Positions 45,601-56,700 are shown, counted from the first letter of the stretch. The stretch: DNA of 64,000 bases from Lasioglossum baleicum (GCF_051020765.1 NC_134936.1:6552186-6616185); one strand, 5' to 3'. A program made the numbers and translations. Notes: generated from the letters alone by a model not told the origin.

Positions 45601-48079
45601 TTTCAAACATTGCTGGCATATCAAATTCGATAGAATTTGGCACAATTTTTTATTCATTCCAGATTTACAAAGGCTACTATCACTGAAAACAAGATTTTAT
45701 TCAATTCCACTTTCTCAAAACCAACTGTTAAGTATGTATGACGTCCATGTTTGTGAAGGGGTCATTCCATGCCAAATCGATCACTTTTTGCAGGCACCAT
45801 CGTCGATTTTGTTCTAAATGGAATATGTTGTAGTCCATGTGAAATTGGGGTGGGTTCAAGTCATCATTTTGCCGGTTTCGAAATTTTTTAGAAATGGCAG
45901 GCCTTCAAAGTTTTCAATTTTTGCCCATTTCGGCGAAAACGGGCCTCAGTTACGAATTTTTATCTCGGGAACTGTTTGTCTGATTGAGCTACATTTTTTT
46001 TTGTTTTATTCGGAAAGGATTGGGCTATTACAAAATATTTTTTTCAACCTCGAAAATCAACTTTATAATGTTGAAAAATTTAAACAAATTTTTTTTTAGG
46101 GTTTTTTCGATGAGGGGCTGGAGTGATTTAAATTTTGATAAAAATGTGTTTATTTATGTTCCTTGAAGTTTCTCCTTTAAAATGAGCCCTTGACAAAGAT
46201 GGCGTCATTAAAATTGGCGTTACAATGAGCTGGCAAAGTACGCCGTGTACCTCCGTTTGAGGTAGAGGCGAGTCAAGCGCACTGCTCTTATGGTCCAGCA
46301 GACTGTATACGACTAAATAACCCTATTTACACCTGGAGAACAATATTAGTAACCACTCTTGGTTACAATAACAAACATGCTGATTGTTTACAAGCTTGCT
46401 CTGTAACAGCATTACCATTTATAGGCACTAGAAGCTTTCATAGCTTTACCCCATTATCGAATAAAGAACTGGTATGCAAAACTTGCTCGTGCGATAATGA
46501 TGGCTCTGTTTTTAGTGTAATGAAATAGTTTTTCTTATATTTTTCTCAATAATCCTTAAGTCCACCTCACACACAATGATCCTATCCATACTTCTTACCA
46601 TAAACCCTCCTTATCCCTTCCCGATGGAAAAGAACCACCACCTTCTTCCATTGAGCAACAACACCTTTTTTGTAGAACATATGAAATTCGTATAAAAACT
46701 AATATCTATAAATGAAGTCATGATTAAAAAGGTGTCGTTGGCCAAGAGTGGTTACTAGTATTGTTCTCCAGGTATAAATAGGGTTGCGCTCGAGTCGTCT
46801 CTACCTGAAACGAAGGTACACGGCGTACTTTATCAGCTCATTGTGACGCCAATTTTAATCCACCATCTTTGTCAAGGGCTCATTGTAAAGGGGAAACATC
46901 AAGGAATATAAACATATTTTTTTCAAAATTTAAATCACTCCGGCCCTCATCGAAAAAACCCTAAAAAAAAATTTGTTTAAATTTTTCAACATTATAAAGT
47001 TGATTTTCGAGGTTGAAAAAAATATTTTGTAATAGCCCAATCCTTTCCGAATAAAACAAAAAAAATGTAGCTCAATCGGACAAACAGTTCCCGAGATAAA
47101 AATTCGTAAGCGAGGCCCGTTTTCGCCGAAATGGGCAAAAATTGAAAACTTTGAAGGCCTGCCATTTCTAAAAAATTTCGAAACCGGCAAAATGATGATT
47201 TAAACCCACCCTAATTTCACATGGACTACAACATATTTCATTTAGTACAAAATCGACGATGGTGCCTGCAAAAAGTGATCGATTTGGCATAGAATGACCC
47301 GAAGGCGTTTTTTGAATGTCGCGCCTTCTCGAGTTTTGTAGGCGTTCGACTGGCGCCACGTGTATGCGGGCAGTAGAATCGTTCTCGCCGGCTTTTTTTT
47401 TGTTCTCTCCCCTCTCTGAGTCTGTGTGTGCAAGAGCGTATCTCAGCATCGTGGTTGTATTACTACTGTATATCTTTTATTATCCATTAAATCCTTATAC
47501 ATAAATAGTGAAAGTTAATCTGAAAACCACAACACCAACAAAAATTGAAAATTGCATAAACGTCCGCAGTCCAGGGCGGAGCCTTCGAAAATCGACCGAA
47601 ATGGACATTTCTTGCCGACCTTGCATCACCCATAACGTGGAGAAAGTGCCTCCTTCATGTAATTACTATTACAAAATACATACGAGGTTTGTAAACCGAG
47701 GCAAATGTAAATATAGGTCTTCACGGCCTGAAAATTATACCTTCTCGAAGACGGGCAAGCCACGATTAGCGAATTTCGAAAAATCTCGTATTAAAACATC
47801 CTTTATAAATTTCGGATCGTGAATGATGAGAATTGGCGTTCTTCTTGTAAATATTCCGACCATCGGTTCATCTTCATACTTTTTGTGAAGATCAGTCAAG
47901 AAATCACACAATGCCAGTTTTGTTAACATCACATCCTTTATATTACCAAACAATGGTACAGGCTTTGGTCCGGGAACATTGCGGACTTTCCAAAAGTCGA
48001 AGGTTGAAGTAAAGTAATAGTAAAGGGCCAAGACTATGGCTACGACTCCGAAGAGTATATCTAACGATATGTAAGCCAT
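39686..48079 (-). CDS. Cytochrome P450, CYP6 family (CYP6AS-like), complete
   Basis: A heme monooxygenase of the insect CYP3 clan, whose members typically oxidise plant compounds, insecticides or hydrocarbons at the ER. Exons are 48079-47741, 44862-44337, 42721-42500, 41756-41505 and 39855-39686. All junctions are GT-AG, the phases agree, and the product is 502 aa, normal for CYP6. Features are an N-terminal membrane anchor (ILFGVVAIVLALYYYF), a proline hinge (NVPGPKPVPLFGN), WRPLRTRLSPVFTSGKL (helix C), the I-helix AGFETSS at 305-311, ETMR at 363-366 (ExxR), PERF at 419-422, and the heme loop [10 protein letters not shown] at 438-447 with ligand Cys445. Nothing in the frame is broken. All four introns carry inserted repeats. 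It is tandem, in the same orientation, with a second P450 at 58.9-64 kb. The subfamily is judged by eye only. Confidence 0.92.
40019..40216. repeat. GC-rich CCCAGTCAGCC-family element in P450 intron 4
   Basis: CCCAGTCAGCCAGGCCTGCC to ATCGAGCAGATTGCTTACTAGG. The right end has diverged from GCTGACTGGG. Confidence 0.7.
40416..40771. repeat. CAGGGTGTCCC fold-back (356 bp) in P450 intron 4
   Basis: CAGGGTGTCCCAAAATTTCT and its mirror ending GGGACACCCTG, flanked by TA. The arms pair nearly to the centre (AACGAAAAACACGGACCAAT and mirror). The centre is CpG-rich with CCAAT boxes. Confidence 0.85.
40924..41396. repeat. TTAA-type fold-back, copy 2 (473 bp), in P450 intron 4
   Basis: TTAA-GGGCCCCTTCTCC on the left and AAGACCCCC-TTAA on the right. 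The arms pair through AGCAGAC..CTCGCGCGTGAA, ACGTATACGTACGCGAGGAT and AAAATCGCTAGATGAAAG. It is close in sequence to the copy at 8703-9209. Confidence 0.85.
42024..42380. repeat. GC-rich CCCAGTCAGCC fold-back in P450 intron 3
   Basis: CCCAGTCAGCCAGGCCTGCT to ATTTGGCTGACTGGG. Inner CTGCCTGGCAGAAGC, CTTCCGGGCAGATG and their mirrors show a second level of inverted repeat. This is the longest copy (357 bp). Frames across it are repeat-derived. Confidence 0.8.
43177..44290. repeat. GTCCAGTCAA fold-back, copy 2 (1114 bp), in P450 intron 2
   Basis: GTCCAGTCAATGAATGCT to CGTTGACTGGAC with TA on both sides. An extra arm-like block (about 43760-43940) and a minisatellite (43483-43760) enlarge it relative to copy 1. 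The right end lies 47 bases from the P450 exon 2 donor. Confidence 0.85.
43483..43760. repeat. TTCAATTTCAACTTCAATTT minisatellite in fold-back copy 2
   Basis: Imperfect units such as CAACTTCAATTTTTCAATTT, preceded directly by GTTAGTGTTTTTGCTT (43469-43484). Confidence 0.85.
45562..47573. mobile_element. hAT-like MITE halves separated by a large insertion, P450 intron 1
   Basis: The left half begins TAGACTGCGGATCTTTATGC at 45562 and the right half ends ATTGCATAAACGTCCGCAGTCCA at about 47573. Between them lie the 1.5-kb fold-back (45758-47300) and a GC-richer segment of unknown origin (47304-47500). No matching 8-bp duplication remains. Confidence 0.55.
45758..47300. repeat. GGGTCATTCC fold-back (1543 bp)
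   Basis: GGGTCATTCCATGCCAAATC on the left is mirrored by GATTTGGCATAGAATGACCC on the right. The arms pair over roughly 550-600 bp, including CGGTTTCGAAATTTTTTAGA and TGGAGAACAATA. The non-paired centre is about 46390-46735. Flanking GAA on both sides could be a short target duplication. ATCTCGGGAACTGTTTG and its mirror occur in the arms. Confidence 0.85.
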
Positions 48080-48210
48080 TGTTCTTCAGTGTGCATCGTC
48101 CAGTAAAATATTCCTGTAAAATATTATTATGGATATTCAGAAATGAGCTTTTCAGATGGAACGTCATATCAATATGTAATATATCGATACCGATTGTATA
48201 TATTGATAAA

Positions 48211-48412
48211 TAGACTGCGAGGATCTGTATGCAATTATGGCTTCTAAAAATTTTCAAAAAAAAACATGTAAGATTCGACGGAATTTAGGACGATTTTAAT
48301 TTATTTCTGATCTGGAAAGCCTCCTACGACAGAAAGTAAGATCTGATTTGTGATTCGATTTTCTTCAAATTCGTCTACGAAAATTAAAAATTGCATAAAC
48401 ATTCGCAATCTG
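48211..48412. mobile_element. hAT-like MITE, 202 bp, upstream of the P450 start
   Basis: TAGACTGCGAGGATCTGTAT to AACATTCGCAATCTG with an exact 8-bp duplication TTGATAAA (48203-48210, 48413-48420). It lies 130 bp 5' of the P450 start codon. Confidence 0.85.
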
Positions 48413-48425
48413 TTGATAAATATTA

Positions 48426-48861
48426 GGGGTGTGCGAGAACCTGAAATATCGGGAACCCGATGGACGGGACGAGTCGAGAAGAGGTCAAGTCGCGTCGGGT
48501 CGGGTTCCCGAAAATTTCGAGATTCCCGACCGATTCGGGTTCCTGAAAATTTCGAGATTCCCGAAGGAATCGAGTTCCCGAAAATTTGGAGAATATGGCA
48601 TAAGACACTCTTGAAAAGAATTCGCGATGGACAACATTCTTTCAATTTCGAAAACATCTAGAATAAAAAATCCAAAACCATGAATGTATTCATTAAAACA
48701 AATATAAACGATTACTGAGTTCTCGGAATTTTCGGAAATCCCGATTCTTTTCGGGAATCCCGATAAATTTGAGAATCCCTACTGTTTCGGGTATCCGTCC
48801 CGATCCCGAAAAAATTTCGTGTTCCCGATCCGACCTGATATTTCGGGTTCTCGCACACCCC
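48426..48861. repeat. GGGGTGTGCGAGAAC fold-back (436 bp)
   Basis: GGGGTGTGCGAGAACC on the left mirrors GGTTCTCGCACACCCC on the right. Inside, GAAAATTTCGAGATTCCCGA repeats three times, giving an array of CCCGA-rich units. It directly abuts the MITE at 48211-48412. Confidence 0.8.
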
Positions 48862-48962
48862 TAATAATTATAGTTTATGGATAATCATATCGTTAAATGC
48901 AGCTCACGAAGTACGCGAAGTACGCCAAATACGCGACACGAGTATTCCGCGAGAGCATGTAC

Positions 48963-49040
48963 AGGGTGTCACAAAATTATATGTCGTGGACACCATAGCG
49001 CGATTCTACACCCCCGATTTAGTCGAGAATGACGTAAGAA
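48963..49040. repeat. CAGGGTGTCACA element end
   Basis: TA-CAGGGTGTCACAAAATTAT through TACACCCCCGATTTAGTCGA is shared with 56630-56690. No mirrored right end was found. Confidence 0.5.
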
Positions 49041-50927
49041 ACCCCCCGCAAAATTAAGAGGATTTTTGAAATTTTTATACCAAAATTTTCTTTTAATATT
49101 TAAGATTGTAGATTTAGAAATGAGAAGGAGCATCCCGCATCCTTGCAATCCTGGAAACGAGGGTCTGCCCTCTTAAATTTCAATCGAAAAATAATCAAAA
49201 CTATCAACCTACCACCATCCACGATGGCTAGAAGCTCGAGTCACTTTCTTGTTCTTTGTAGTCGTTAAACTAAGTTTCAGAGTGAGTTCGTGTTAATAGT
49301 TTCGAGGAGGCCTGCAAATTAATGGGCCCTAAAGAACGAATTCGGTCATTCAAAAGAGGCAGAATTCGTAATGCAGTGGGTTTGACAGTTGTTTGCGAAT
49401 ATCTCGGAAACAAAAAGAGACCGCCATCTACTTTCAAAGGAAAAAGTTGTTCAGCATGGTGACCTTGACAACATATTTCAATTTCATCAAAATCCGAGAG
49501 GGAGTAACATTTCGACGAGTTTATCAGAAAATAAAAAATTGTTTTAGGCGAACATTTTTCTTCGCACGACAGCAAGGGATGTGCTAAGGAGTCTTGTAAA
49601 GTTTCAAGTCAATTGGTCAACTAGAACTTGATATATCGTGGCAATAGTCTCGAGAAAAGTGGTGTCGACAAAAACGCGTTTAAAGATTCAACTACTAATG
49701 TATCTTGCAACGCGAGTTGCGCGTTTCAAACGCTTATGCTTATGAAAACGTTCATACTACGAATTCAAACAAATCCTTTTGCACGCATATTCAATACTTT
49801 CTCAATAATTCTGGAACTTTCATCGTTCATCACACAAGTAAATACCATCGGACTTATATCATACTGGATGATTGCAAAAGTTCGTACTCAATCTACCTCG
49901 TGACCTTTTTCGAAAACAAACATGTAACTTCTACGAAAAAGAGGAAATCATAATTGATTAATAAAACTATTATTTTTAAATATAACCGCTCGAATTTCAT
50001 TTTCAAATAGGGTACGAACGTTTGCAATCATCTAATATTTTGTACCATTTTCGTTAGAAAAATGCCACGAATATCATAGTGAAAGTCCCATAAAAAAATA
50101 GGGAGGTATGTCCCGAGGTGGTGGGGATAATTCTCGGACAGTTATAGGCCAGATCTTTTGGACATTTATCGAGGAAGCACTGTATTTGCAATTTGGTCGT
50201 TCAAATGGATTTTTCACTGATTGTTAAGAAGTTGTCTATCATTTTTGTATTACTTAAAAGTGTATGCAATTTTGCATCGGTCTCGCTTTTCTAGATTCTT
50301 AACATTCATCAAAAATGATTTCAACAATAACATTGCAAATGATTTTAAATCCGATATTTCGTGTTAGATACGACCCAATGTAGTAACTATGCTGTGTTAT
50401 AACTCCTCTTCTATTTCTATTCTAGATAAAAAAAATGTCTTATCATCTCTTATCGAACTGTACTGTCGAGCTTTTACAAAAAAAATCGATTTCTTTTATA
50501 AAAGTGTTACAACGTGCAATTGTATAATTCTCTTAGGTGGAACGTTACAATCTTTTTTACATTATTCGATTGTTCATGTCATTTTATACGAAACGGTATT
50601 AGGACACAATGTCAACAAAAGCTAATATTTTTAGAGATATTTCTAATTTTAAACATGTTTGTCTGATAACGTTGGAATGTCACGTCACGTGGCTGGTATA
50701 TTTACTAACAGTGATCTCGTACAGTGATCAGATTACGGATTCTATGCCGTAAGATTTATATAATTCTGTATTTCCATTATCATTTTGACCGACACTATTT
50801 CTATACGTATATGTATAATGTATAGGCAGCACACATCCGTCCAGTTCTCGACCTCCAGAGATTGTTTACTGTAGCCAGCATAATTTCATTGAAAAAATCA
50901 AATCCAAATTGTCGAAGTGTGCGAATA
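49041..50927. other. No gene recognised between P450 genes
   Basis: At 49130-49180, CATCCCGCATCCTTGCAATC matches one arm of the TTAA fold-backs. At 49393-49410 a GCGAATATCTCGGAAACAA motif appears. Short frames at 49270-49953 and 50389-50625 have no family match. The remainder is AT-rich. Confidence 0.4.
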
Positions 50928-51842
50928 GTCCAGTCAATGAATGCTTATAAGGAGGGTGTAGAGGGAAATGGAAGGAACAATTTTTAACTTTGGGACTTTG
51001 TTTGGACTAGTGAGGAGGTAAACATACTAAAAGTCCCTACTCCTAGGAGGTGAGCGGGTTGCAGGGGGGCACGTAGAAGAAGGTTCCCTTTTTCGGTTTT
51101 CCGCTTATATCTCGGTAACTATGGTTCCTAGCGATAAGACCATTCTATACATAATTAAAGCTGACAAAACATGCCACAAGATTGATTCTATTCAGTTTTT
51201 CGCTACCTCGCATAGTTTCCGAGATATCCGCGCTCAAAGTTCACTAATTGCGAAAAAGAAATTCTTGCCTCACGTTTTTTGCCTTATTTGACTAGCAAAC
51301 TCTTCAGCACAATTAGTGAACTTTGAGCGCGGATATCTCGGAAACCATGCGAGGTAGCGAAAAACTGCATGCAGTCAATCTTATGGCACATTTTGTCAGC
51401 TTCAATTTTGTATAGAATGGTATTATCGTTAGGACGGATAATTTTCGAGATATAAGCGAAAAACCGAAAAGGGGGACATTCTACGTGCATTTGAAGTTGA
51501 AATTGAAAAATTGATGTTGGAATTGAGAAATTGATGTTGAAACTGAAATATTGAAGTTGAAACCGAAAAATTGATGTTGAAATTTGAAGATTGGAGTTGA
51601 AATGTTGAAATTGAAATTGAAGCAAAAACACTAACTCGAACAAATAACGCTAGGACACATAGTTTCCGAGATATAAGCGGAAAAACGAAAAGGGGACCTC
51701 CCATGTTCCCCCCCCCCACCCCCCTTCACCTCCTAGGAGTGGGGACTTTTAGTATGTTTACTTCCTAACTAGTCCAAACAAAGTCCCAAAGTTAAAAATT
51801 GTGTTCCTTCCATTTCCCTCTACAACTTTTCGTTGACTGGAC
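50928..51842. repeat. GTCCAGTCAA fold-back, copy 3 (915 bp)
   Basis: GTCCAGTCAATGAATGCT to CGTTGACTGGAC with TA flanks. A minisatellite (about 51486-51627) lies within the right arm, bordered by AAGCAAAAACACTAAC (51620-51635), the inverse of the copy 2 junction. Confidence 0.85.
51486..51627. repeat. Minisatellite in fold-back copy 3
   Basis: AATTGAAAAATTGATGTTGA-type units, the reverse complement of the TTCAATTT array. Confidence 0.85.
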
Positions 51843-53751
51843 TAGAAGTGTGTTTCATGCGTAGATTATTCTAACTACTTGAACAAATCGTTTCATTGCA
51901 ATCTCTACATTTATTCACTCCTGGATTAATTTTTATAAAGATGCTACTAGATTCAATAGAAATCATAAAAATCATGATGGAAATACAGAATTATCGATAA
52001 ACAATTAATAAGAAAATCTGGATGATAATATTTATTAAATATTGTTTAAACAAATAACTATCTCTGAAATTTTACATCTAAATTCGTCGATTGAAAAAAC
52101 AAAATTAAACAAATTTTATTATCTTACACATCTGTAAGAAATATAGTTTCCGCAAAATTGTCCTTGACCTTGAATTTCAGGATAAAATTCTTTTTTATTG
52201 TATTGTATTCTACGCATTATGAGATAACAGTAGAATACAATGCAATAAAAAAATTTTACCTTGAAATTCAAGGTCAAGGACAATTTTGCGGCCACTGTAC
52301 ATACACGTGCGGCGGAGATTTTCGTAATCGACTTTCTCGTAAATCAAGCAAGGAGTGAAGGAATTCATTGCGCACCTCTGATGTATTCTTTCAACTCAAA
52401 TTTCATCGTTATTGTCACCACTGTTCATCTTATTACTGTCCCCGATTTCTAAAGTTGACTAATTGAGTCGAAGGAGGACGCCACGAAATACTATGTTTGC
52501 TCTTACACCGTCCTATAAAGTATAAAGTATCTTCACAGTGGTGTGTAGCAGAATCTCTATACACAGCAGATAACAAATGAACAAAGAAATCCGTTATGCT
52601 AATAATAGAGATACATCCCGTTGACAGTTCATGCGTCGAAAAATACTGTCTTACAGATACGATTTTGTTAGAATAGAAATTTTAAAACATACGTTGGCTC
52701 AAAAGTCACTAGACCATTCTAAAGTGGAATAACCCTTTAATTTTTTAACCATAAGTGGACCGTAAAAATGTACTCCAACCCTTATGTAGCCAACCAAAAT
52801 GTATAGATTACGTGAAACTAATTAATACATTAGCGAACAAATAAATTAATATATTAGCGAACAAAGCATGGGCATTCAGAGAAATATTGTAATATTTTTA
52901 GTGGAACATTAACAAATTGTTGAAAGAAATGTAGTAAATGGGTACCCAGTTAGCTACATAAGGGTTAAAAATGCAAAGATTTAATTATATTCAATATTAT
53001 ACTTATATCAAGTATTCATCTCTACCGAAATGGTAAATAGAAACTTTCAAATATCTCTATCATGTTAATTCACATAGTTACACATTCAATAACTATTAGC
53101 ATAAATTTGAGTGGGACTGTATCGGCCTCAGAACTTCACTTAAGGGTCCAAAATTCATATTTGTTCGTTTATGAATAAATTCAAACTTTATTCATATTTA
53201 CTCTTTTATGAATAAATTCGAACTTTATTCATATTTACTCTTTTATGAATAAATTCGAATTTTAAATGGTGTAATGACTTCCGAGCCACTCTGTATCCTA
53301 TTTTTCAGTTAAATTTCTTTTTAATTTTCACGCACAAACAAGCAAATTTATTTATTCATTTATCTATCACGAACGTATTTATCAACTCATAAAAACACCT
53401 TCATAATTTCAGTGATAGAATATATATTACATATAGTCTCAACACATCCGTATAATATCAAGGGATTGTGTTCAACGTGTCATATATGTATAACGATAAA
53501 AGACAGATTGTAGGCGACATTTTTTCATGAACAAGATTATAGTTTCTCGAACACATTATCATTTTGTATACAAAGAACGTGTCTCGAAGCTTTCTTCCAG
53601 CATTTCTGTCTGAATGAAAAAAATTGTGTGTTGCCAAAAATATACTACAAAAACATTTTAATCGAAGAATGCAATTTTGTGTCTACAGAACACCCGTTTT
53701 TTTATAGAAAAGATACTATTACAAATACGAGATAATTACATCGTAAATAAC
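51843..53751. other. No gene; two small repeats
   Basis: A 140-bp hairpin at 52151-52290 pairs CGCAAAATTGTCCTTGACCT with its mirror. At about 52777-52964, CAACCCTTATGTAGC and GCTACATAAGGGTTAA frame a short element of the TTAA/CCCTT type. A tripled TTTATTCATATTTACTCTTT unit lies at about 53165-53260. The rest is AT-rich. Confidence 0.5.
52151..52290. repeat. 140-bp hairpin
   Basis: The arms are about 60 bp with a short loop around CATTATGAGATAAC. The ends are CGCAAAATTG and CAATTTTGCG. Confidence 0.8.
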
Positions 53752-53952
53752 TAGGGAGCGGACTTTATGCATTTATAACAAAAATTAGAAGGTGTAATTT
53801 AAAACAGTAAAGACATTAGAAGAATTTAAAAATACTGTTATATTATTTTCAATCTATTAGACATATTAAGAAAGAAAATAAATATCCATTTCACTGCAGT
53901 TTGTTGCAATTCAGACAGAAAATTTTTATTTTACATAAAGATCCGCTGTCTA
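53752..53952. mobile_element. hAT-like MITE, 201 bp
   Basis: TAGGGAGCGGACTTTATGCA to AGATCCGCTGTCTA, with an exact 8-bp duplication TAAATAAC (53744-53751, 53953-53960). Confidence 0.85.
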
Positions 53953-54021
53953 TAAATAACTATTAAACATTGCAAGTAAATTGGTTAATTCGCGCGTTCC
54001 CGAAAGTTTTTATACTACATA

Positions 54022-54708
54022 CAGTGACTCCCACTAATATTCGGACACTCTTAAAAACACCATAGCTTTTTTAATATTGGACTATGCGATTTGAACTTTT
54101 TTGGGAAGCCAGAGCAATTAGTTAACACAGGATATGAAAAGAAATTTTGTCAAAAATTGCATTTGGTCAGAATTGTAGAGAAAATACTGAAAGTTGCATT
54201 TTACAACTTTTTTATGCGGGCATATACCGAAATTTTAAAAAATAGATTTTATAAATCTGTGTCAATTATACGCACTATGAAAGTTTCATAGAAATCGGTT
54301 GATGCGGGAAACAAACGACAGGCATTGAAAGATGTAACAATCCTTAGAATTACTGCAGTTGGAGGCTGAAAATCGTGAAAAACTGCAATTTTTACCATCT
54401 TCAAACGTTTCTAGCGCATTACAACGTCGACCAATTTTGATGAAATTTCCAGAATATGTTTCATTGATACAGATCTACGAAACGTGTTTTCTATATTTTC
54501 CATATAAGCCCACATAAAAAAGATGAAGAACACAACTTTTAGTATTTTCTATGGAATTCCGACAATTTGCAGTTTTTTTCGAAAGTTTCTATCACGTTGT
54601 GTAACAAATTAAGTGTTCTGACTTCTCCAAAAATATCAAGTCGTATATTCCAATATTTAAAAAATTATGGTGTTTTTAAGAGTGTCCGAATATTAGTGGG
54701 AGTCACTG
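54022..54708. repeat. CAGTGACTCCC fold-back or MITE (687 bp)
   Basis: The ends CAGTGACTCCCACTAATATT and AATATTAGTGGGAGTCACTG are perfect over 40-odd bases and flanked by TA, consistent with a Tc1/mariner-type target. The interior is unpaired and has no transposase, so it is a non-autonomous element with ~50-bp ends. Confidence 0.85.
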
Positions 54709-54988
54709 TATGTATTTCTGAAAACGCTGTTTCGATACAGTCGCTAACGTTGTACGGTCTCCGTTTGTTAGACGTAATGCATTTTTTCGTTCTTACATAA
54801 TTAGATTGTCACGAACTTTTCAACATAATTTTCTTAGAAAATATACAAACGTACAACACAAAAGGGATTGCCAAATCTAATTTTCTAAAGTATATAAAGT
54901 ATATTTTCTAAATTATATATAAATATGTATGCATATTTATATTCACTCCTTGCAATACTTTAAAATTCGTTGTGTATGCAATATTTAA

Positions 54989-55194
54989 CCCTTAGCACTC
55001 GAATGGTGACTCTGAGGCGCCACTAAAAATTGCTATACCATTATTCAAAATATTGTTTACATTATCGTATCGAATCAATTACTAAACATTTAGGTATTGT
55101 ATGAGATATTACATCGAATCCATAAAATTTGAAGCATCACAGGGAACGGAAATATTCTAGGTCGGAAGAAATGTTTAATTTTCCAATGAAAGGA
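54989..55194. mobile_element. TTAA-type element (CCCTTTGCACTC family), 206 bp
   Basis: TTAA-CCCTTAGCACTCGAATGG on the left. On the right, GGTCGGAAGAAATGTTTAAT, shared with the 28010 copy, precedes TTAA at 55195-55198. The right tip has decayed. Confidence 0.65.
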
Positions 55195-56629
55195 TTAAAA
55201 ATGACGAAGCGAAGGTAAAGGCAATATGGATATTCCAACAAATACATAATGTGAAATAATTCACTAAAACTGTGGCGTAATAAAGGTAACCGTAGGTAAA
55301 TACACTTGTCACATGAACGTGTACACATGTATAGTGTGTATCTTACGTGTACTATACAAGACATTATTCAGCAATGTCAGTCACATAACACGCAACGTGC
55401 GTTTAAAATACTTTACACTACTTCGAGTGACTCAGATGATTTACGGTCTAACTAGTAAAAACCGTTTAAGTACAACATTTAAAATGTATCCCAAACACAA
55501 TGCAATCCTAATCGAATATGCATGATTAAACAAAACACTCGCGAGTGTATACGTACGTATGTACCAATTATCCTCTCTGACGTGAATCGACGAACCTGTT
55601 AGTAGCACGGCATCCAGTCGACTGAACGAAACCAACATCAACTTTATGTCATTACGAACTCGGATAAGAATCAATAAACTGACGAGTCATTCGCGGATTC
55701 CACAGTTCTGGGAACTTCAAAGATGAGACGAACAATGACTGAGTGGGAGCGATGCTTGTCTTAATAAAGTTATAATGAGCTATTCAAGGTTAAGTCTAAT
55801 TATGATCTAAATATGTACACGTTCACATCAGTCGGATACATCATTGTGTAGAGAAACAAAGAGGCTTTATCGTCGGAGTTCCTGACTCGACAAGACTTTG
55901 ATGGAATGCTCTCCAGCTTCCTCTGTAGGTGTCGCGACCAGTAGTTTTCATTGAGCTGCCGGAAACAAGACTTTATTAAAAAATTAAGAAAAGTTAATAT
56001 AAATCCTCCAGTAGATGTAAGTTATTTTTTAAGCGAACCAAAGATTAGACTGCTAAAAATACTCAAAGAATATTGTGATGTAAACGACATTAAAGTATAA
56101 GTTTTAAAAACAAAAAAACTAAGAAAAAGTACAACATATAGTACTGTATAAGTCTAATTGTAACTTAGAAATAAGGAATGAATGTACAGTTGGCTAATGG
56201 ATCCGAGTGGTTTCAAGCCTTGTTATATTTTTGTTGTTGTTAAGCTTAATAGCAATAAAGATATTTAATTTAAAAAAAGAGCTGCCGGAACAGAGTGTTC
56301 AACATAAAATTAAAACGTACTTTTTGTAACATATAATTTTGCATTAAATCTGCACGGTTCAATTTGCTCGAGTCAACCATACTCTTTTTACCACGTTTTT
56401 ATTAGCTCGCTTTCTTGTCTGTCTGTTTGTTCGGTATAAATTTTGCAATTGATTTTAAACTAACTTCCCGATGAGCTAGAGACTTGAAATTCTAAACATA
56501 GCTCAGAACTGGATGACTATGCAATATTAAAACAAAATTTTTTTTAAAAGCTTATACGGTTAGGAGATATAAATTATTTTTCCAATACCCAGTGTCCTCC
56601 GGGAATTATACATACATATACAGGGTGTC
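55195..56629. other. No gene recognised
   Basis: AT-rich intergenic sequence between the P450s. Frames at 55137-55674 overlap on both strands and have no features. About 56160-56285 is a T-rich 3'-UTR-like stretch with AATAAA-like words. Confidence 0.4.
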
Positions 56630-56700
56630 AGAGAATTATATGTCGCGGACAGCATAGCGCGGTTCTACACCCCCGATTTAGTCGAAAAAAAACCAAAAAT
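56630..56700. repeat. CAGGGTGTCAGA element end
   Basis: Matches 48963-49040 (ATTATATGTCG(T/C)GGACA, ACACCCCCGATTTAGTCGA). It is one-ended. Confidence 0.5.

Noticed and set aside
47168..47449. 93-codon minus-strand frame near the P450 first intron
   Set aside because: Half of it is in the arm of the GGGTCATTCC fold-back and it has no family features.
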